DNA of 64,000 bases, from contig JADKCH010000001.1 of NCBI GenBank assembly GCA_016714685.1, positions 310,001 to 374,000 on the forward strand, given 5' to 3'. This document shows positions 7,872 through 15,468 of the stretch, one piece after another; position 1 is the stretch's first letter; every line of letters starts with the position of its first letter. Both the position numbers and the translations under genes were made by a program. This stretch comes from Candidatus Geothrix odensensis (GTDB taxonomy: Bacteria > Acidobacteriota > Holophagae > Holophagales > Holophagaceae). Below the pieces are notes generated by a model. That model saw only the letters and a list, made by a program, of their open reading frames with translations, was not told where the DNA came from and did no database searches.

Positions 7872-7905
7872 ATTATCCTTGGTCTAGTTTTCCGGGAGGA
7901 CGTCA

Positions 7906-7995
7906 CCGAGGCGATGAACGGAGCCGAGATAGCGAGATGTTGAGAGAGAGCGAAAGGCAATGCAGGCGGGGTCCGACTTGAGCGAGAGGTTAGGC
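7906..7995 (-). other. attC site 14, truncated by the IS
   Basis: Only the right 90 bp remain, from the central CCGAGGCG to the GTTAGGC core, with a class B right arm. The left core and left L arm are gone, so the site cannot fold into a normal attC. Confidence 0.88.
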
Positions 7996-8196
7996 AGTGA
8001 ACTTGAGTGCTTGGACTTGCGGGCCTGGACACTGAGAGCTGTTGATCGACCAACCCAGGGTACCAGTGCGCCTAGATCAGTCGAACCGAGAACTGGTGGG
8101 CCACAAAGAACCAGCCTGCTTGCCGAACTGCCCGTGGAAGACGCTGGGATTCAAAGAAACATGCAAAGAGGCAGAAACTCGAAATCTACTAGAGCT
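7996..8196 (-). repeat. ORF-less cassette R1, copy 3
   Basis: About 201 bp, matching the other R1 copies (AGTGAACTTGAGTGCTTGGA at the attC end, CAACCCAGGGTACCAG in the middle). Its own attC is the truncated site 14, so this copy should no longer be excisable. Confidence 0.88.
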
Positions 8197-8320
8197 GCCT
8201 AACGAATGAAGCTCACCGGCCACGCCTGCACCGAGGCGCAGAACGAAGCCGAGTTAGCAAGAAGTTGAGAGAGAACGTAAGGCAATGCAGGCGGGGTCCG
8301 AGTGCAGCGAGAGGTTAGGC
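8197..8320 (-). other. attC site 15 (class C)
   Basis: 124 bp with GCTCACCGG paired to GAGTGCAGC, as in site 6. The unpaired base is C on the recombining strand. Confidence 0.9.
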
Positions 8321-8329
8321 CTGGGATAT

Positions 8330-8995
8330 TCATTGACCCTCTGCGCGAAAACCGGAGACGAATAGATCAATTTTCTGTTTCATGGTGAAGGAGCGAATGC
8401 GGTCGACGAGTCCGGCGAGACGGGCCTCGGGGGCACCGGCCATGACTGGTGGGGTATCGATAACAATGGCGAGTTCGCCAGTTTCAGTCCTTCGGTGGGA
8501 AGAAGGAGGAGCGCTTTTCCACTTGAGTAGAGTTTTCTGAAGGGTCTGTTCCGAGACCATTCGGCCTTTCACCCATATGTGAAGCTGCTCATCGATCAAG
8601 ATTTCAGGTGGAGTTGGTACATCGATCCCAAAATCCGCCATTTCCTCTTTGGTCATTGGCTTCGTGGGTAAAAACATAACTGGGATTTCGACTTCACCAG
8701 GTCTAAACCAGACTGCAATCGAACTCATGCCACAGGAACAATCGTCGTAGCGGTTCGTTAACACTTGAAGAGAGGGGGGACATTCCTTTGCCAGGTTCTG
8801 AAGTCGAGCCCTCTGTGACCTGGACAATTTGAGAACTCTTGTCCTAGAGACTTCAACTTGTTGTGCTGCCGATAACTTCAGGACTTCAACTTTGCCAAGG
8901 AGATGTGTCTTGTCCTGGTTGAATGGCAAACCATCGGCGAAGGAAGAGATTGACGTAGCCATCAAGGCCGCTTGAACAATGAGACGAAGGAACAT
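8330..8995 (-). CDS. Cassette-encoded secreted protein, unknown function
   Basis: The product is 221 aa from the ATG at 8995 (a GTG two codons upstream is an alternative). Residues 1-21 (MFLRLIVQAALMATSISSFA) are a signal peptide. The mature protein has a cysteine cluster (CPPSLQ, DDCSCGMSS) and a long, predicted alpha/beta segment (ELAIVIDTPPVMAGAPEARL). The end MKQKIDLFVSGFRAEGQ shows no membrane segment. An exported soluble protein of unknown role; one of the largest cassette genes here. Confidence 0.7.
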   Translation of the reverse strand: MFLRLIVQAALMATSISSFADGLPFNQDKTHLLGKVEVLKLSAAQQVEVSRTRVLKLSRSQRARLQNLAKECPPSLQVLTNRYDDCSCGMSSIAVWFRPGEVEIPVMFLPTKPMTKEEMADFGIDVPTPPEILIDEQLHIWVKGRMVSEQTLQKTLLKWKSAPPSSHRRTETGELAIVIDTPPVMAGAPEARLAGLVDRIRSFTMKQKIDLFVSGFRAEGQ

Positions 8996-9012
8996 GGGCA
9001 CCTTCAGGAAAG

Positions 9013-9136
9013 GCCTAACGAAAGTAGCTAACCGGCCCCGCCTGCACCGAGGCGATGAGCGAAGCCGAGATAGCGAGAAGTTGAGAGAGAGCGGAAGGCA
9101 ATGCAGGCGGGGTCCGAGTTGAGCGGAGGGTTAGGC
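9013..9136 (-). other. attC site 16
   Basis: 124 bp, GCCTAAC to GTTAGGC, class A L arms. Confidence 0.92.
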
Positions 9137-9174
9137 GTGGGTTCATACCTTGATTTCTGTTCTGATGATATTCA

Positions 9175-9429
9175 CTATGCGCCCGAAAGCGGAGTGCTTG
9201 AGCACCAGGCATTCATGAGCCCTTCAAGAGGTGTTGGTGAATATAGGTCGGCGTAGTTGAATTCGATGTCAGAGGCCAACCTGGCTAGTCGCTTCGGGCC
9301 AAGATGCTGAATCTCATTGGGCTTGATTTGCTTTGCCCATTTGACAAGAGCAGCCCCTGCATTACCTGCCGACACCTGGGAGACGTAGGTTCCTCCGCGG
9401 TAATCGAGAATGACGGTGAAGGTGGCCAT
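9175..9429 (-). CDS. Cassette-encoded small hypothetical protein
   Basis: The product is 84 aa, MATFTVILDYRGGTYVSQVS then a helix (GAALVKWAKQIKPNEIQHLG). A compact soluble beta-alpha fold is likely. The ATG is eight bases from the attC17 core; the longer open frame upstream is attC sequence. There is a 38-bp tail between stop and attC16. No family assigned. Confidence 0.68.
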   Translation of the reverse strand: MATFTVILDYRGGTYVSQVSAGNAGAALVKWAKQIKPNEIQHLGPKRLARLASDIEFNYADLYSPTPLEGLMNAWCSSTPLSGA

Positions 9430-9437
9430 GCGATGAC

Positions 9438-9561
9438 GCCTAACGGACAAGGCTAACCGGACCCGCCTGCGCCTGGGCGCTAAGCGGAGCCTGGAAAGCC
9501 GGAGGATGAGAGAGAGCGGAGGACAATGCAGGCGGGGTCCGAGTTGAGCCAAGGGTTAGAC
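9438..9561 (-). other. attC site 17
   Basis: 124 bp, left core GCCTAAC, right core GTTAGAC, class A L arms. The central direct repeat is changed in both copies (GCCTGGGC and GCCTGGAA instead of GCCGAGG). Confidence 0.9.
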
Positions 9562-9570
9562 CGCATGGGC

Positions 9571-10032
9571 TCAAGGCCGCCACCAGCGGGGTTCATTTGG
9601 TTCGAAGTCCCAGTAAATATGAATGGCGTCGCACCCGCCACCGGATAATCGCAAACCTGAATAGCGATCAGAACTCCTTAGCCCTGGAATTCGCCCGACT
9701 ATTGGCGTGGGGTCGTAATCCATTGGCTCGGTGATCAGAGAGGCTGGTTCTCCGCAAATAGCCGCCTGCTGGCTGCTATCAATCGCGAAGTCGAGAGTGT
9801 GGACTGCCCCTGAACCCCCGAGAACGATTCCGACATGGATTCGTCCCTTTGCTCGGCCTAGGTATATCTCATCTGCTTTCTGGTCATCGTTGATATCAGC
9901 AGAAATTCTTGAAGCAGAGTCCCATTTCACCGCAGGAGTGGATTTGGCTAGTGCGCCTGGAATTGGTCGATGGGCTTGCTGCCCCGTAGCGAGAAGGAGC
10001 ACGACTGCTGAGATTGCGGAGAGTGATGGCAT
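9571..10032 (-). CDS. Cassette-encoded secreted protein with an EF-hand/FG-GAP-like loop
   Basis: The product is 153 aa. Residues 1-20 (MPSLSAISAVVLLLATGQQA) are a signal peptide. SADINDDQKADEIYLG is a calcium-loop-like DxNxDxxxDE motif of the FG-GAP/VCBS type, seen in secreted repeat proteins. Two cysteines (AICGEP, GGGCDA) may pair. A short C-terminal WDFEPNEPRWWRP is tryptophan-rich. A TTG codon precedes the chosen ATG. Confidence 0.68.
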   Translation of the reverse strand: MPSLSAISAVVLLLATGQQAHRPIPGALAKSTPAVKWDSASRISADINDDQKADEIYLGRAKGRIHVGIVLGGSGAVHTLDFAIDSSQQAAICGEPASLITEPMDYDPTPIVGRIPGLRSSDRYSGLRLSGGGCDAIHIYWDFEPNEPRWWRP

Positions 10033-10048
10033 CAAACCTTCCGATGCG

Positions 10049-10172
10049 GCCTAACGAACCAGGCTAACCGGACCCGCCTGCGCCGAGGCGCTGAGCGGAG
10101 CCGAGGAAGCAGGAAGATGAGAGAGAGCGGAAGGCAATGCAGGCGGGGTCCGAGTTGAGCCGAGGGTTAGGT
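10049..10172 (-). other. attC site 18
   Basis: 124 bp, left core GCCTAAC, right core GTTAGGT, class A L arms. Confidence 0.92.
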
Positions 10173-10198
10173 GCCCGGGCGGCTGCTCAGAAGCGTAA

Positions 10199-11029
10199 TC
10201 ATTGGCAAACCAAAGCCAGGATTCTCTTTGAACGCGCAAGTTTTTCTTGATCCCATGAAATATAGTTCACAAGGTCTGCTCGACTCCAGATGCTCTTCTC
10301 ACCTGAATCAAACTCCCTTAATCGTTGTTCGCTACGCGCAAGCGTTTTTTCAGCCACTTCAACCATTCTGGATGCCTCACTTTTCGGGGAGATTCCCTTG
10401 GCATTTGATCTATTTGGATCAGCGCGGTGCTGAAGCACGGTGATAATCGCCAGTTCTCTTTGATTGCCAATTAGATGAATCAGCGGAAGATTCCCATCTG
10501 GATACGGATGATTCGGGTCTAGGCCTGTTCTCAATAACGCCGAAACAAAGTGATTCACAGCGTCGTCCTTTGGGTTCAAATAACTGCACGCCATGTGTAA
10601 ATAAGAGAGGCCATCACTGCGTTGATAATTCGGCTTGGAATGTTTCAGAAGTAAATCAAAGGCAATCTTGTCACCCGAAAAAATTGAAATGGAAACTGGT
10701 GTCCCATGGGGTACCGCTTCGTCCGGGTTAGCCCCGTGTTCGAGTAGGATTTCAATGATTGAGTGATGCGAACGCGATGAGGCAAGCGCTAATGCCGTAC
10801 TCCCCCAGTCACCGCGATCATCGTCTGGATTTGGGTGTTCTCGCAGGTGCTTTCTAATGTAATCAAGGTCACCATCTGCAGCAGCCACTAAAAAACGGCT
10901 GCTGTAATAGTCCTCATGATCACCTTTATAAAGGGTATTCCAGAAGAGTGGCCTTGGGGAGCAACCAAGAACGAATAGGAGAGACAATGCTATGGCCCCG
11001 ATTAGCATCTTTCGAGTGAAATTGATCAA
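10199..11029 (-). CDS. Cassette-encoded ankyrin-repeat lipoprotein
   Basis: The product is 276 aa. MLIGAIALSLLFVLGC (after a few basic residues) is a signal peptide with a lipobox. Ankyrin repeats follow: GDLDYIRKHLREHPNPDD, ALALASSRSHHSIIEILLEH, GANPDE, FDLLLKHSKPNY, YLHMACSYLN, LLRTGLDPNHPYPDGNLPLI and HRADPNRSNAKG. Ankyrin arrays mediate protein-protein contacts. The TTG start is seven bases from the attC19 core, which gives TTAGG as ribosome binding site; the internal ATG at 11008 is an alternative. At 831 bp it is the largest cassette gene in the window. Confidence 0.75.
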   Translation of the reverse strand: MINFTRKMLIGAIALSLLFVLGCSPRPLFWNTLYKGDHEDYYSSRFLVAAADGDLDYIRKHLREHPNPDDDRGDWGSTALALASSRSHHSIIEILLEHGANPDEAVPHGTPVSISIFSGDKIAFDLLLKHSKPNYQRSDGLSYLHMACSYLNPKDDAVNHFVSALLRTGLDPNHPYPDGNLPLIHLIGNQRELAIITVLQHRADPNRSNAKGISPKSEASRMVEVAEKTLARSEQRLREFDSGEKSIWSRADLVNYISWDQEKLARSKRILALVCQ

Positions 11030-11035
11030 TGGGGC

Positions 11036-11161
11036 ACCTAACGAAAGCAGCTAAGCGGCCCAACCTGCGACCGAAAAGCTAAACAGAGACGAGAAAGAAG
11101 GGAACAAGAGAGAGGAGACCGGGGCGTGCAGGTTGGGTCCGACTTGAGCGGGAGGTTAGGC
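11036..11161 (-). other. attC site 19 (divergent subtype)
   Basis: 126 bp, left core ACCTAAC, right core GTTAGGC. The L arms are class B but the interior differs from the main family (CAACCTGCGACCGAAAAGCT against TGCAGGTTGGG). Site 32 shares this interior. Confidence 0.9.
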
Positions 11162-11167
11162 GTTGGC

Positions 11168-11587
11168 TCAATGCGATTTTTGAGCACGAGTGGGAAGTGG
11201 CTGACCTGGATGAGAATTCTCCCACCATGCCTTCCAAGATGAGAATGAAACCCCAACCTTGACGCCCGTGAGCTGTTCCAGATCCTGAACGCAATGAGCG
11301 TGAGTGCAGATCATGCCGACATTTCCAGAAAGTTCTTCGTCTGGGAATAGCCTTAGAGCTGAAATGAGATGGGGGATAGAACTCTCATCGCCGTATGTTC
11401 CAAGTTCACCAAAGGCAAGATGAACATTGTTATCAGGCTTATCGGCAGCATCTAGGATTCGATGGTACTTCGCCCGCTTGTGGGCGATAACCTTCTTGGA
11501 TTCCTTCGGAGGCTTGGGACTAGAGAACGCTGGTACCGCCATCATTCCAAGGGCAAGGAATAACGCGAGTGATTTGTGGTCGATCAT
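11168..11587 (-). CDS. Cassette-encoded secreted protein, HEAT-like
   Basis: The product is 139 aa. Residues 1-22 (MIDHKSLALFLALGMMAVPA) are a signal peptide. The mature part has HEAT-repeat-like helices (VHLAFGELGTYGDESSIPHL, ISALRLFPDEE) and two Cys (ICTHAHC). It ends WKAWWENSHPGQPLP, a motif common in bacterial HEAT-type secreted proteins. The ATG is six bases from the attC20 core. A binding role is plausible; no partner can be named. Confidence 0.65.
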   Translation of the reverse strand: MIDHKSLALFLALGMMAVPAFSSPKPPKESKKVIAHKRAKYHRILDAADKPDNNVHLAFGELGTYGDESSIPHLISALRLFPDEELSGNVGMICTHAHCVQDLEQLTGVKVGVSFSSWKAWWENSHPGQPLPTRAQKSH

Positions 11588-11592
11588 CGGAC

Positions 11593-11716
11593 GCCTAACG
11601 GATAAGGCTAACCGGCACCGCCTGCACCGAGACGCTGAACGAAGCCGGGATAGCGAGAAGTTGAGAGAGAGCGGAGGCCAATGCAGGCGGGGTCCGAGTT
11701 GAGCTAAGGGTTAGGC
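11593..11716 (-). other. attC site 20
   Basis: 124 bp, GCCTAAC to GTTAGGC, class A L arms. The stop of the cassette gene on its right lies inside it. Confidence 0.92.
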
Positions 11717-12045
11717 GCCGGCTGAGGTTCGACAACCATATAGTGCCCACGGATGCGAAGCAGAGCGCCGAGGATGAGGCCAGAGATAACCGCGATGCGA
11801 ACCTGAACGTGAAAGTTTGGAGATGAGAGCAATGCGTCGGGAAGACACTCATGGACCATCCAGACGATCCAAGAGGCGTAGAGGAGGAAGGTGGATATGG
11901 AGGGGGGGAGGTATAGCAACCGGGCATGGCAATGGGGGCACTCAGGGGATTCTGTGGCCAATTTGTACCAAGGGCCCGGACTAATGCTCCGTTTGGCCCC
12001 GAAGATTCCGAGAGGTTTCAGGCATGCAGGGCAGAGTTTTCGCAT
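11704..12045 (-). CDS. Cassette-encoded zinc-ribbon membrane protein
   Basis: The product is 113 aa. An N-terminal zinc ribbon (CPACLKPLG, then CPHCHARL, about residues 5-43) precedes two hydrophobic helices (STFLLYASWIVWMV and IAVISGLILGALL). The protein reads through the attC20 core (adding Asn-Pro) and stops at a TAG in the attC. The ATG is four bases from the attC21 core. Small zinc-ribbon membrane proteins of this layout are widespread and mostly uncharacterised. Confidence 0.72.
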   Translation of the reverse strand: MRKLCPACLKPLGIFGAKRSISPGPWYKLATESPECPHCHARLLYLPPSISTFLLYASWIVWMVHECLPDALLSSPNFHVQVRIAVISGLILGALLRIRGHYMVVEPQPAPNP

Positions 12046-12048
12046 AGC

Positions 12049-12172
12049 GCCTAACGGATGAAGCTAAGCGGCCACGCCTGCACCGAGGCGATGAGCGGAG
12101 CCGGGATAGCAAAATGTTGAGAGAGAGCGGAAGGCAATGCAGGCGGGGTCCGACTTGAGCGGAGTGTTAGGC
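12049..12172 (-). other. attC site 21
   Basis: 124 bp, GCCTAAC to GTTAGGC, class B L arms. Confidence 0.92.
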
Positions 12173-12188
12173 CGCTGATTGGTGGAGG

Positions 12189-12641
12189 TTATATTATCGG
12201 CTCAAGAGTGTAGTGAGCTGGATGATTGACGGCAGGGCCTGGGAGTTTAAGGACCCAATAACCAAAGAAGTAGGCTAAGCTCCCGAGGTACACGCAACAA
12301 ACCAGCAGTGCATAACTGGAAGAAATCAATAAACAGGAGCTCGGGTTCATCGACTTAATCCGTTTCACAACTTGATGTAGCAATAGTGTCGTTAAGGGCA
12401 GAAGAACCGATGCCCAGATACCTTTCGTTAGGACAAACTTGGCAAAGGGGTTGAAATTGCCTTGATGCCACTGGTACACCGCGTTGAAAAATGGCAAAAT
12501 TTTGACGTGGAAAATGAGTATAGCGAGAGAAAAAAGAGAAATTGAAATAATGGTGATGACCTTTGAGAGGGTATGAAGACGAACCCTTTTATCTGGCAGA
12601 TCTCCTGTGGAGGAAGACGGAGAAGAATCGAGATTGTGCAT
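12189..12641 (-). CDS. Cassette-encoded three-helix membrane protein
   Basis: The product is 150 aa. Hydrophobic segments are at about residues 29-48 (ITIISISLFSLAILIFHV), 75-93 (WASVLLPLTTLLLH) and 106-132 (LISSSYALLVCCVYLGSLAY). The N-terminal 25 residues are polar and Ser-rich. The start ATG at 12641 is 18 bases from the attC22 core; the longer frame is attC sequence. Function unknown. Confidence 0.66.
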   Translation of the reverse strand: MHNLDSSPSSSTGDLPDKRVRLHTLSKVITIISISLFSLAILIFHVKILPFFNAVYQWHQGNFNPFAKFVLTKGIWASVLLPLTTLLLHQVVKRIKSMNPSSCLLISSSYALLVCCVYLGSLAYFFGYWVLKLPGPAVNHPAHYTLEPII

Positions 12642-12658
12642 AGGTGAGTTTCCGGAAG

Positions 12659-12783
12659 GCCTAACGAATGAAGCTAACCGGGCCCCGCCTGCACCGAGAC
12701 GATGCGCGGAGTCGAGAAAGCGTGAACAAGAGAGAGAACGGAAGACAATGCAGGCGGGGTCCGAGTTGAGCGGAGGGTTAGGG
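12659..12783 (-). other. attC site 22
   Basis: 125 bp, left core GCCTAAC, right core GTTAGGG, class A L arms. The centre is more divergent than in other sites (GATGCGCGGAGTCGAGAAAG). Confidence 0.9.
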
Positions 12784-12789
12784 CGGCCA

Positions 12790-13143
12790 CTACGTATCGC
12801 TAAATTGGAAAAGGCCTGATTCTGCATCAGGGTCGAGTGCACGGAGATTCAAAGCTCGAAGGATACATGAAATGACTTGCATGGCCTCTGACCCACCACT
12901 GACATGGAAGGCAAAGCCATCCAGTGCCTCAGATTCTCCTAGATTTACCTCGATGTAATATGAGGGCCAATTTTCTAGTTTGCCCCAGCATGGATCTGTG
13001 AAATCAGCCATTGGAACAATGGCTTTGATAGTTGAAATCACTTGTCCACGAACCCCGATTGGTCGAGGCTCGAAATCCTCTGGGATCTCCCTGGCAGATG
13101 AGATGCCCGGTGGTAGATCTTGAACGTAGATGTCGTGGCTCAA
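12790..13143 (-). CDS. Cassette-encoded hypothetical protein, immunity-like pattern
   Basis: The product is 117 aa from a TTG start, MSHDIYVQDLPPGISSAREI, with no signal peptide. The sequence is acidic, with PSYYIEVNLGESEALDGFAF in the middle and ILRALNLRALDPDAESGLF near the end. This D-IYVQDLPP opening resembles small conserved proteins often seen in gene cassettes and toxin-immunity loci, but that is a general impression. The TTG lies five bases from the attC23 core. No catalytic motif is seen. Confidence 0.6.
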   Translation of the reverse strand: MSHDIYVQDLPPGISSAREIPEDFEPRPIGVRGQVISTIKAIVPMADFTDPCWGKLENWPSYYIEVNLGESEALDGFAFHVSGGSEAMQVISCILRALNLRALDPDAESGLFQFSDT

Positions 13144-13148
13144 TGGCG

Positions 13149-13272
13149 CCCTAACGAAGAAGGCTAACCGGACCCGCCTGCGCCGAGGCGCTGAACGGAG
13201 CCGAGGAAGCGAGAAGCTGAGAGAGAGCGAAAGGCAAGGCAGGCGGGGTCCGAGTTGAGCCAAGGGTTAGGC
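13149..13272 (-). other. attC site 23
   Basis: 124 bp, left core CCCTAAC, right core GTTAGGC, class A. Closely similar to site 1, which is attached to the other copy of the same cassette. Confidence 0.92.
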
Positions 13273-13279
13273 GCTTGGT

Positions 13280-13531
13280 TCAATGCAGATGATTAAACTC
13301 GATCAGGCTGAGGAGTCCGAAGACCACAAACACCAATCCGACAAAAAGGAAGAACAGCCCATTGTAGATTGCTTCTTTTCCGTAGAGTGTCTTATAGCCC
13401 CTTCTTTTGCCGGTCTTGAACTCGCGACGAAAGATGGCTTTCAACCCGATTATCGCGATGAAGCCGCCCAATGCACCACCGAGGAGGGCAAATCCGAGAT
13501 TTCCTGGATTGGTGCTGGGAGTGTAATGCAT
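13280..13531 (-). CDS. Cassette-encoded two-helix membrane protein (copy 2)
   Basis: The 83-aa product is identical to that of 223-474, and the two DNA segments also appear identical over the cassette body. The attC sites to the left of both copies (1 and 23) are near-identical, while those to the right (2 and 24) differ. This supports excision or copying of the cassette with its own left attC and reinsertion about 13 kb away. Two membrane helices, function unknown. Confidence 0.75.
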   Translation of the reverse strand: MHYTPSTNPGNLGFALLGGALGGFIAIIGLKAIFRREFKTGKRRGYKTLYGKEAIYNGLFFLFVGLVFVVFGLLSLIEFNHLH

Positions 13532-13534
13532 GGC

Positions 13535-13658
13535 GCCTAACGAACAGAGCTAACCGGCCCCGCCTGCACCGAGGCGCTGAGCGAAGCCGAGGAAGCGAGA
13601 AGGTGAGAGAGAGCGAAAGGCAATGCAGGCGGGGTCCGAGTTGAGCTAGGGGTTAGGC
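13535..13658 (-). other. attC site 24
   Basis: 124 bp, GCCTAAC to GTTAGGC, class A. Its right core supplies the stop codon of the next gene. Confidence 0.92.
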
Positions 13659-13949
13659 ATCTGTTGAATTGAGCAGTTGTGAGGCAAGGTAATCAAGCTT
13701 GGATGCGGCATTATCAAGATGCCTGGATAGAAAACCAAGTGCTGCGAAGGCTAGAAGTGAGGTGGTTACTTTGCCAAAGGGCACATGGACATCTGGCCAG
13801 AGGGTATAGGCAAAGCAAAGACCCGACCACCAGAAGCCGATGAGAGGCCATTTGGGTAAAGGAGCTAACAGCTCTTTCCTGAGCTCGCTCGTCTGTTTGG
13901 CAAGCTCTTGAATGCCATCTTCTCGTGAGAGTTGGGGCTTCTCGGTCAT
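13653..13949 (-). CDS. Cassette-encoded membrane protein
   Basis: The product is 98 aa. An N-terminal polar helix (EDGIQELAKQTSELRKELLA) is followed by two hydrophobic segments (PLIGFWWSGLCFAYTLW and TTSLLAFAALGFL) and a C-terminal amphipathic helix (NAASKLDYLASQLL). It ends STDA with TAA from the attC24 core. AAGGG lies upstream of the ATG, so it has its own ribosome binding site. Unknown function. Confidence 0.68.
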   Translation of the reverse strand: MTEKPQLSREDGIQELAKQTSELRKELLAPLPKWPLIGFWWSGLCFAYTLWPDVHVPFGKVTTSLLAFAALGFLSRHLDNAASKLDYLASQLLNSTDA

Positions 13950-13976
13950 TGGCGCCCTTAAATGGTTTGGTGAGAT

Positions 13977-14100
13977 GCCTAACGAACCAGGCTAACCGGA
14001 CCCGCCTGCGCCGTGGCGTTTAGCGGAGCCGTGAAAGCCGGAGGATGAGAGAGAGCGGAGGACATTGCAGGCGGGGTCCGAGTTGAGCCGAGGGTTAGGC
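13977..14100 (-). other. attC site 25
   Basis: 124 bp, class A L arms. The central direct repeat is GCCGTGGC and GCCGTGAA, changed together relative to the family. Confidence 0.92.
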
Positions 14101-14379
14101 CGACGGGCGTTCTTGTTGAAGAAACCGATACTCATGATCATGCCAAATCGAAAAGCCCTGCCAAAGAGCATAGAGAGCCCATAAGAGACAGAAAATTGAA
14201 TCCCCCCAAGTCAACAAGGGGTGCTTGCCACGAGCCAGGTTGAAAGCCAAGTGCAAGCTCAGCCAAAGAGCCGAAATAAGAAGGGTCTGAGAAATTGCCC
14301 AGCGAGCTACAAACTGGGATTTACCCATTTCTCGGACTTGGCCCCACTCCGCTGGTTTTGGTCGTGAGAAGAATTTCAT
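14095..14379 (-). CDS. Cassette-encoded two-helix membrane protein
   Basis: The product is 94 aa, with helices around residues 30-48 (SQTLLISALWLSLHLAF) and 59-78 (GDSIFCLLWALYALWQGF). It starts MKFFSRPKPAEWGQ and ends ERPSA with TAA from the attC25 core. The ATG is six bases from the attC26 core. Unknown function. Confidence 0.68.
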   Translation of the reverse strand: MKFFSRPKPAEWGQVREMGKSQFVARWAISQTLLISALWLSLHLAFNLARGKHPLLTWGDSIFCLLWALYALWQGFSIWHDHEYRFLQQERPSA

Positions 14380-14384
14380 GGGCG

Positions 14385-14508
14385 GCCTAACGAACCAGGC
14401 TAACCGGCCACGCCTGCGCCGAGGCGCTGAGCGGAGCCGAGGAAGCAGGGAGATGAGAGATAGCGAAGGACAATGCAGGCGGGGGCCGAGTTGAGCCGAT
14501 GGTTAGGC
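14385..14508 (-). other. attC site 26
   Basis: 124 bp, GCCTAAC to GTTAGGC, class A L arms. Confidence 0.92.
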
Positions 14509-14907
14509 CGACCTATGGAAAAGAGGTTGGAATTGATCCTTGAACTTAGTGAGGATGTATATCGCAAGACAGTTCATGGCCCCCAGAGTGATTGTGAAAC
14601 TGAACAGCGCCCAAAGCGGAATTTTCGCCAAAGTCGGATTCATGGCGGTTTCTGGGCTCATGATCCCGAACGGGAGCATGACAAAAAGAAACCAATGAAT
14701 CACCAGAGCTACTACCCGCGCGATGTTCTTCAGGGTCCAAAGCCCGAAGCTCAATGGCAGCCAGAAAAATATGCCAACCCCACCGAAAACCCAATGCCCA
14801 TTGAGACCGAGGTTGATGAAGACTACGGTCTCGATCAGATAAAGGACACAAAGCGCAGTAACTCCTATCCGCAGTCCGAGCCGGCTTGTCTGGGGCAGAA
14901 ATGGCAT
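14503..14907 (-). CDS. Cassette-encoded polytopic membrane protein
   Basis: The product is 134 aa with four likely helices: IGVTALCVLYLIETVVFI, VFGGVGIFFWLPLSFGLW, VVALVIHWFLFVMLPF and IPLWALFSFTITLGAM. It ends FHRSA with TAA from the attC26 core and starts at an ATG six bases from the attC27 core. Small four-helix proteins of this kind are common in cassette arrays; no family recognised. Confidence 0.68.
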   Translation of the reverse strand: MPFLPQTSRLGLRIGVTALCVLYLIETVVFINLGLNGHWVFGGVGIFFWLPLSFGLWTLKNIARVVALVIHWFLFVMLPFGIMSPETAMNPTLAKIPLWALFSFTITLGAMNCLAIYILTKFKDQFQPLFHRSA

Positions 14908-14912
14908 GAGAG

Positions 14913-15035
14913 GCCTAACGAACAAGCTAACCGGCCACGCCTGCACCGAGGCGACGAACGAAGCCGAGGAAGACGAATGAAGAGAAAGAGCGGAAGGCAA
15001 TGCAGGCGGGGTCCGAGTTGAGCTAAGGGTTAGGC
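14913..15035 (-). other. attC site 27
   Basis: 123 bp, one base shorter in the left spacer (AACAAGCTAACCGG), class A L arms. Confidence 0.9.
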
Positions 15036-15039
15036 GACG

Positions 15040-15462
15040 CTATTGCCAATTCAGGTCACTATCAAAATACTTTATTAGAGTTGGATTTGCCTCTCCTATA
15101 ACCAGATAAGTTGTTTTACTCCATGAAAATCGAGAACTGTATGCTGCTTGTATATAAACTTGTGCAATGTATTCATATTGATTTGCCTTTTCTGTTCCGA
15201 TTAACCACACTTCAAAACCGCCATGATTGTAGCGTTGTTCTCTTAATTTTATTGATCGATATACCTTGACCATTTTATCGCCGGGGTGTTTTTTATCGTG
15301 ATAGGCTTTGACTAAACTAAACATTTCTTGAGGTTTGGCTGTACGAGTTTGCAAATTTCCATTTGGAACTAGCCAGGGTGGGCCACATGATAAAATTAAG
15401 CACAATATGATTAATGACAACAAAGGCTTAACGATGATTTTAGCTGTTTTTGATGGTTTCAT
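15040..15462 (-). CDS. Cassette-encoded AT-rich lipoprotein
   Basis: The product is 140 aa. A basic N-terminus and hydrophobic core (IVKPLLSLIILCLILSC) form a lipoprotein signal with Cys26. The mature part is Lys/Tyr-rich (KAYHDKKHPGDKMVKVYRSI) and ends KYFDSDLNWQ. The cassette is visibly AT-rich compared with its neighbours and with the GC-rich chromosome, suggesting a foreign donor. The start ATG is eight bases from the attC28 core. Unknown function. Confidence 0.7.
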   Translation of the reverse strand: MKPSKTAKIIVKPLLSLIILCLILSCGPPWLVPNGNLQTRTAKPQEMFSLVKAYHDKKHPGDKMVKVYRSIKLREQRYNHGGFEVWLIGTEKANQYEYIAQVYIQAAYSSRFSWSKTTYLVIGEANPTLIKYFDSDLNWQ

Positions 15463-15468
15463 ACTGTC

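Larger units (their letters stand above)
6668..7905 (-). mobile_element. IS3-family insertion sequence, IS407-like
   Basis: 1238 bp. Both ends read TGACGTCCTCCC inward, with further inverted matches (CTA then ACCAAGGAT) about 20-30 bp in. It carries overlapping orfA and orfB with an A7 slippery run. No target duplication is seen: the flanks are TGT on the left and CCGAGG on the right. The right flank falls in the middle of an attC, whose left part is missing, which implies an IS-adjacent deletion. Confidence 0.9.
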
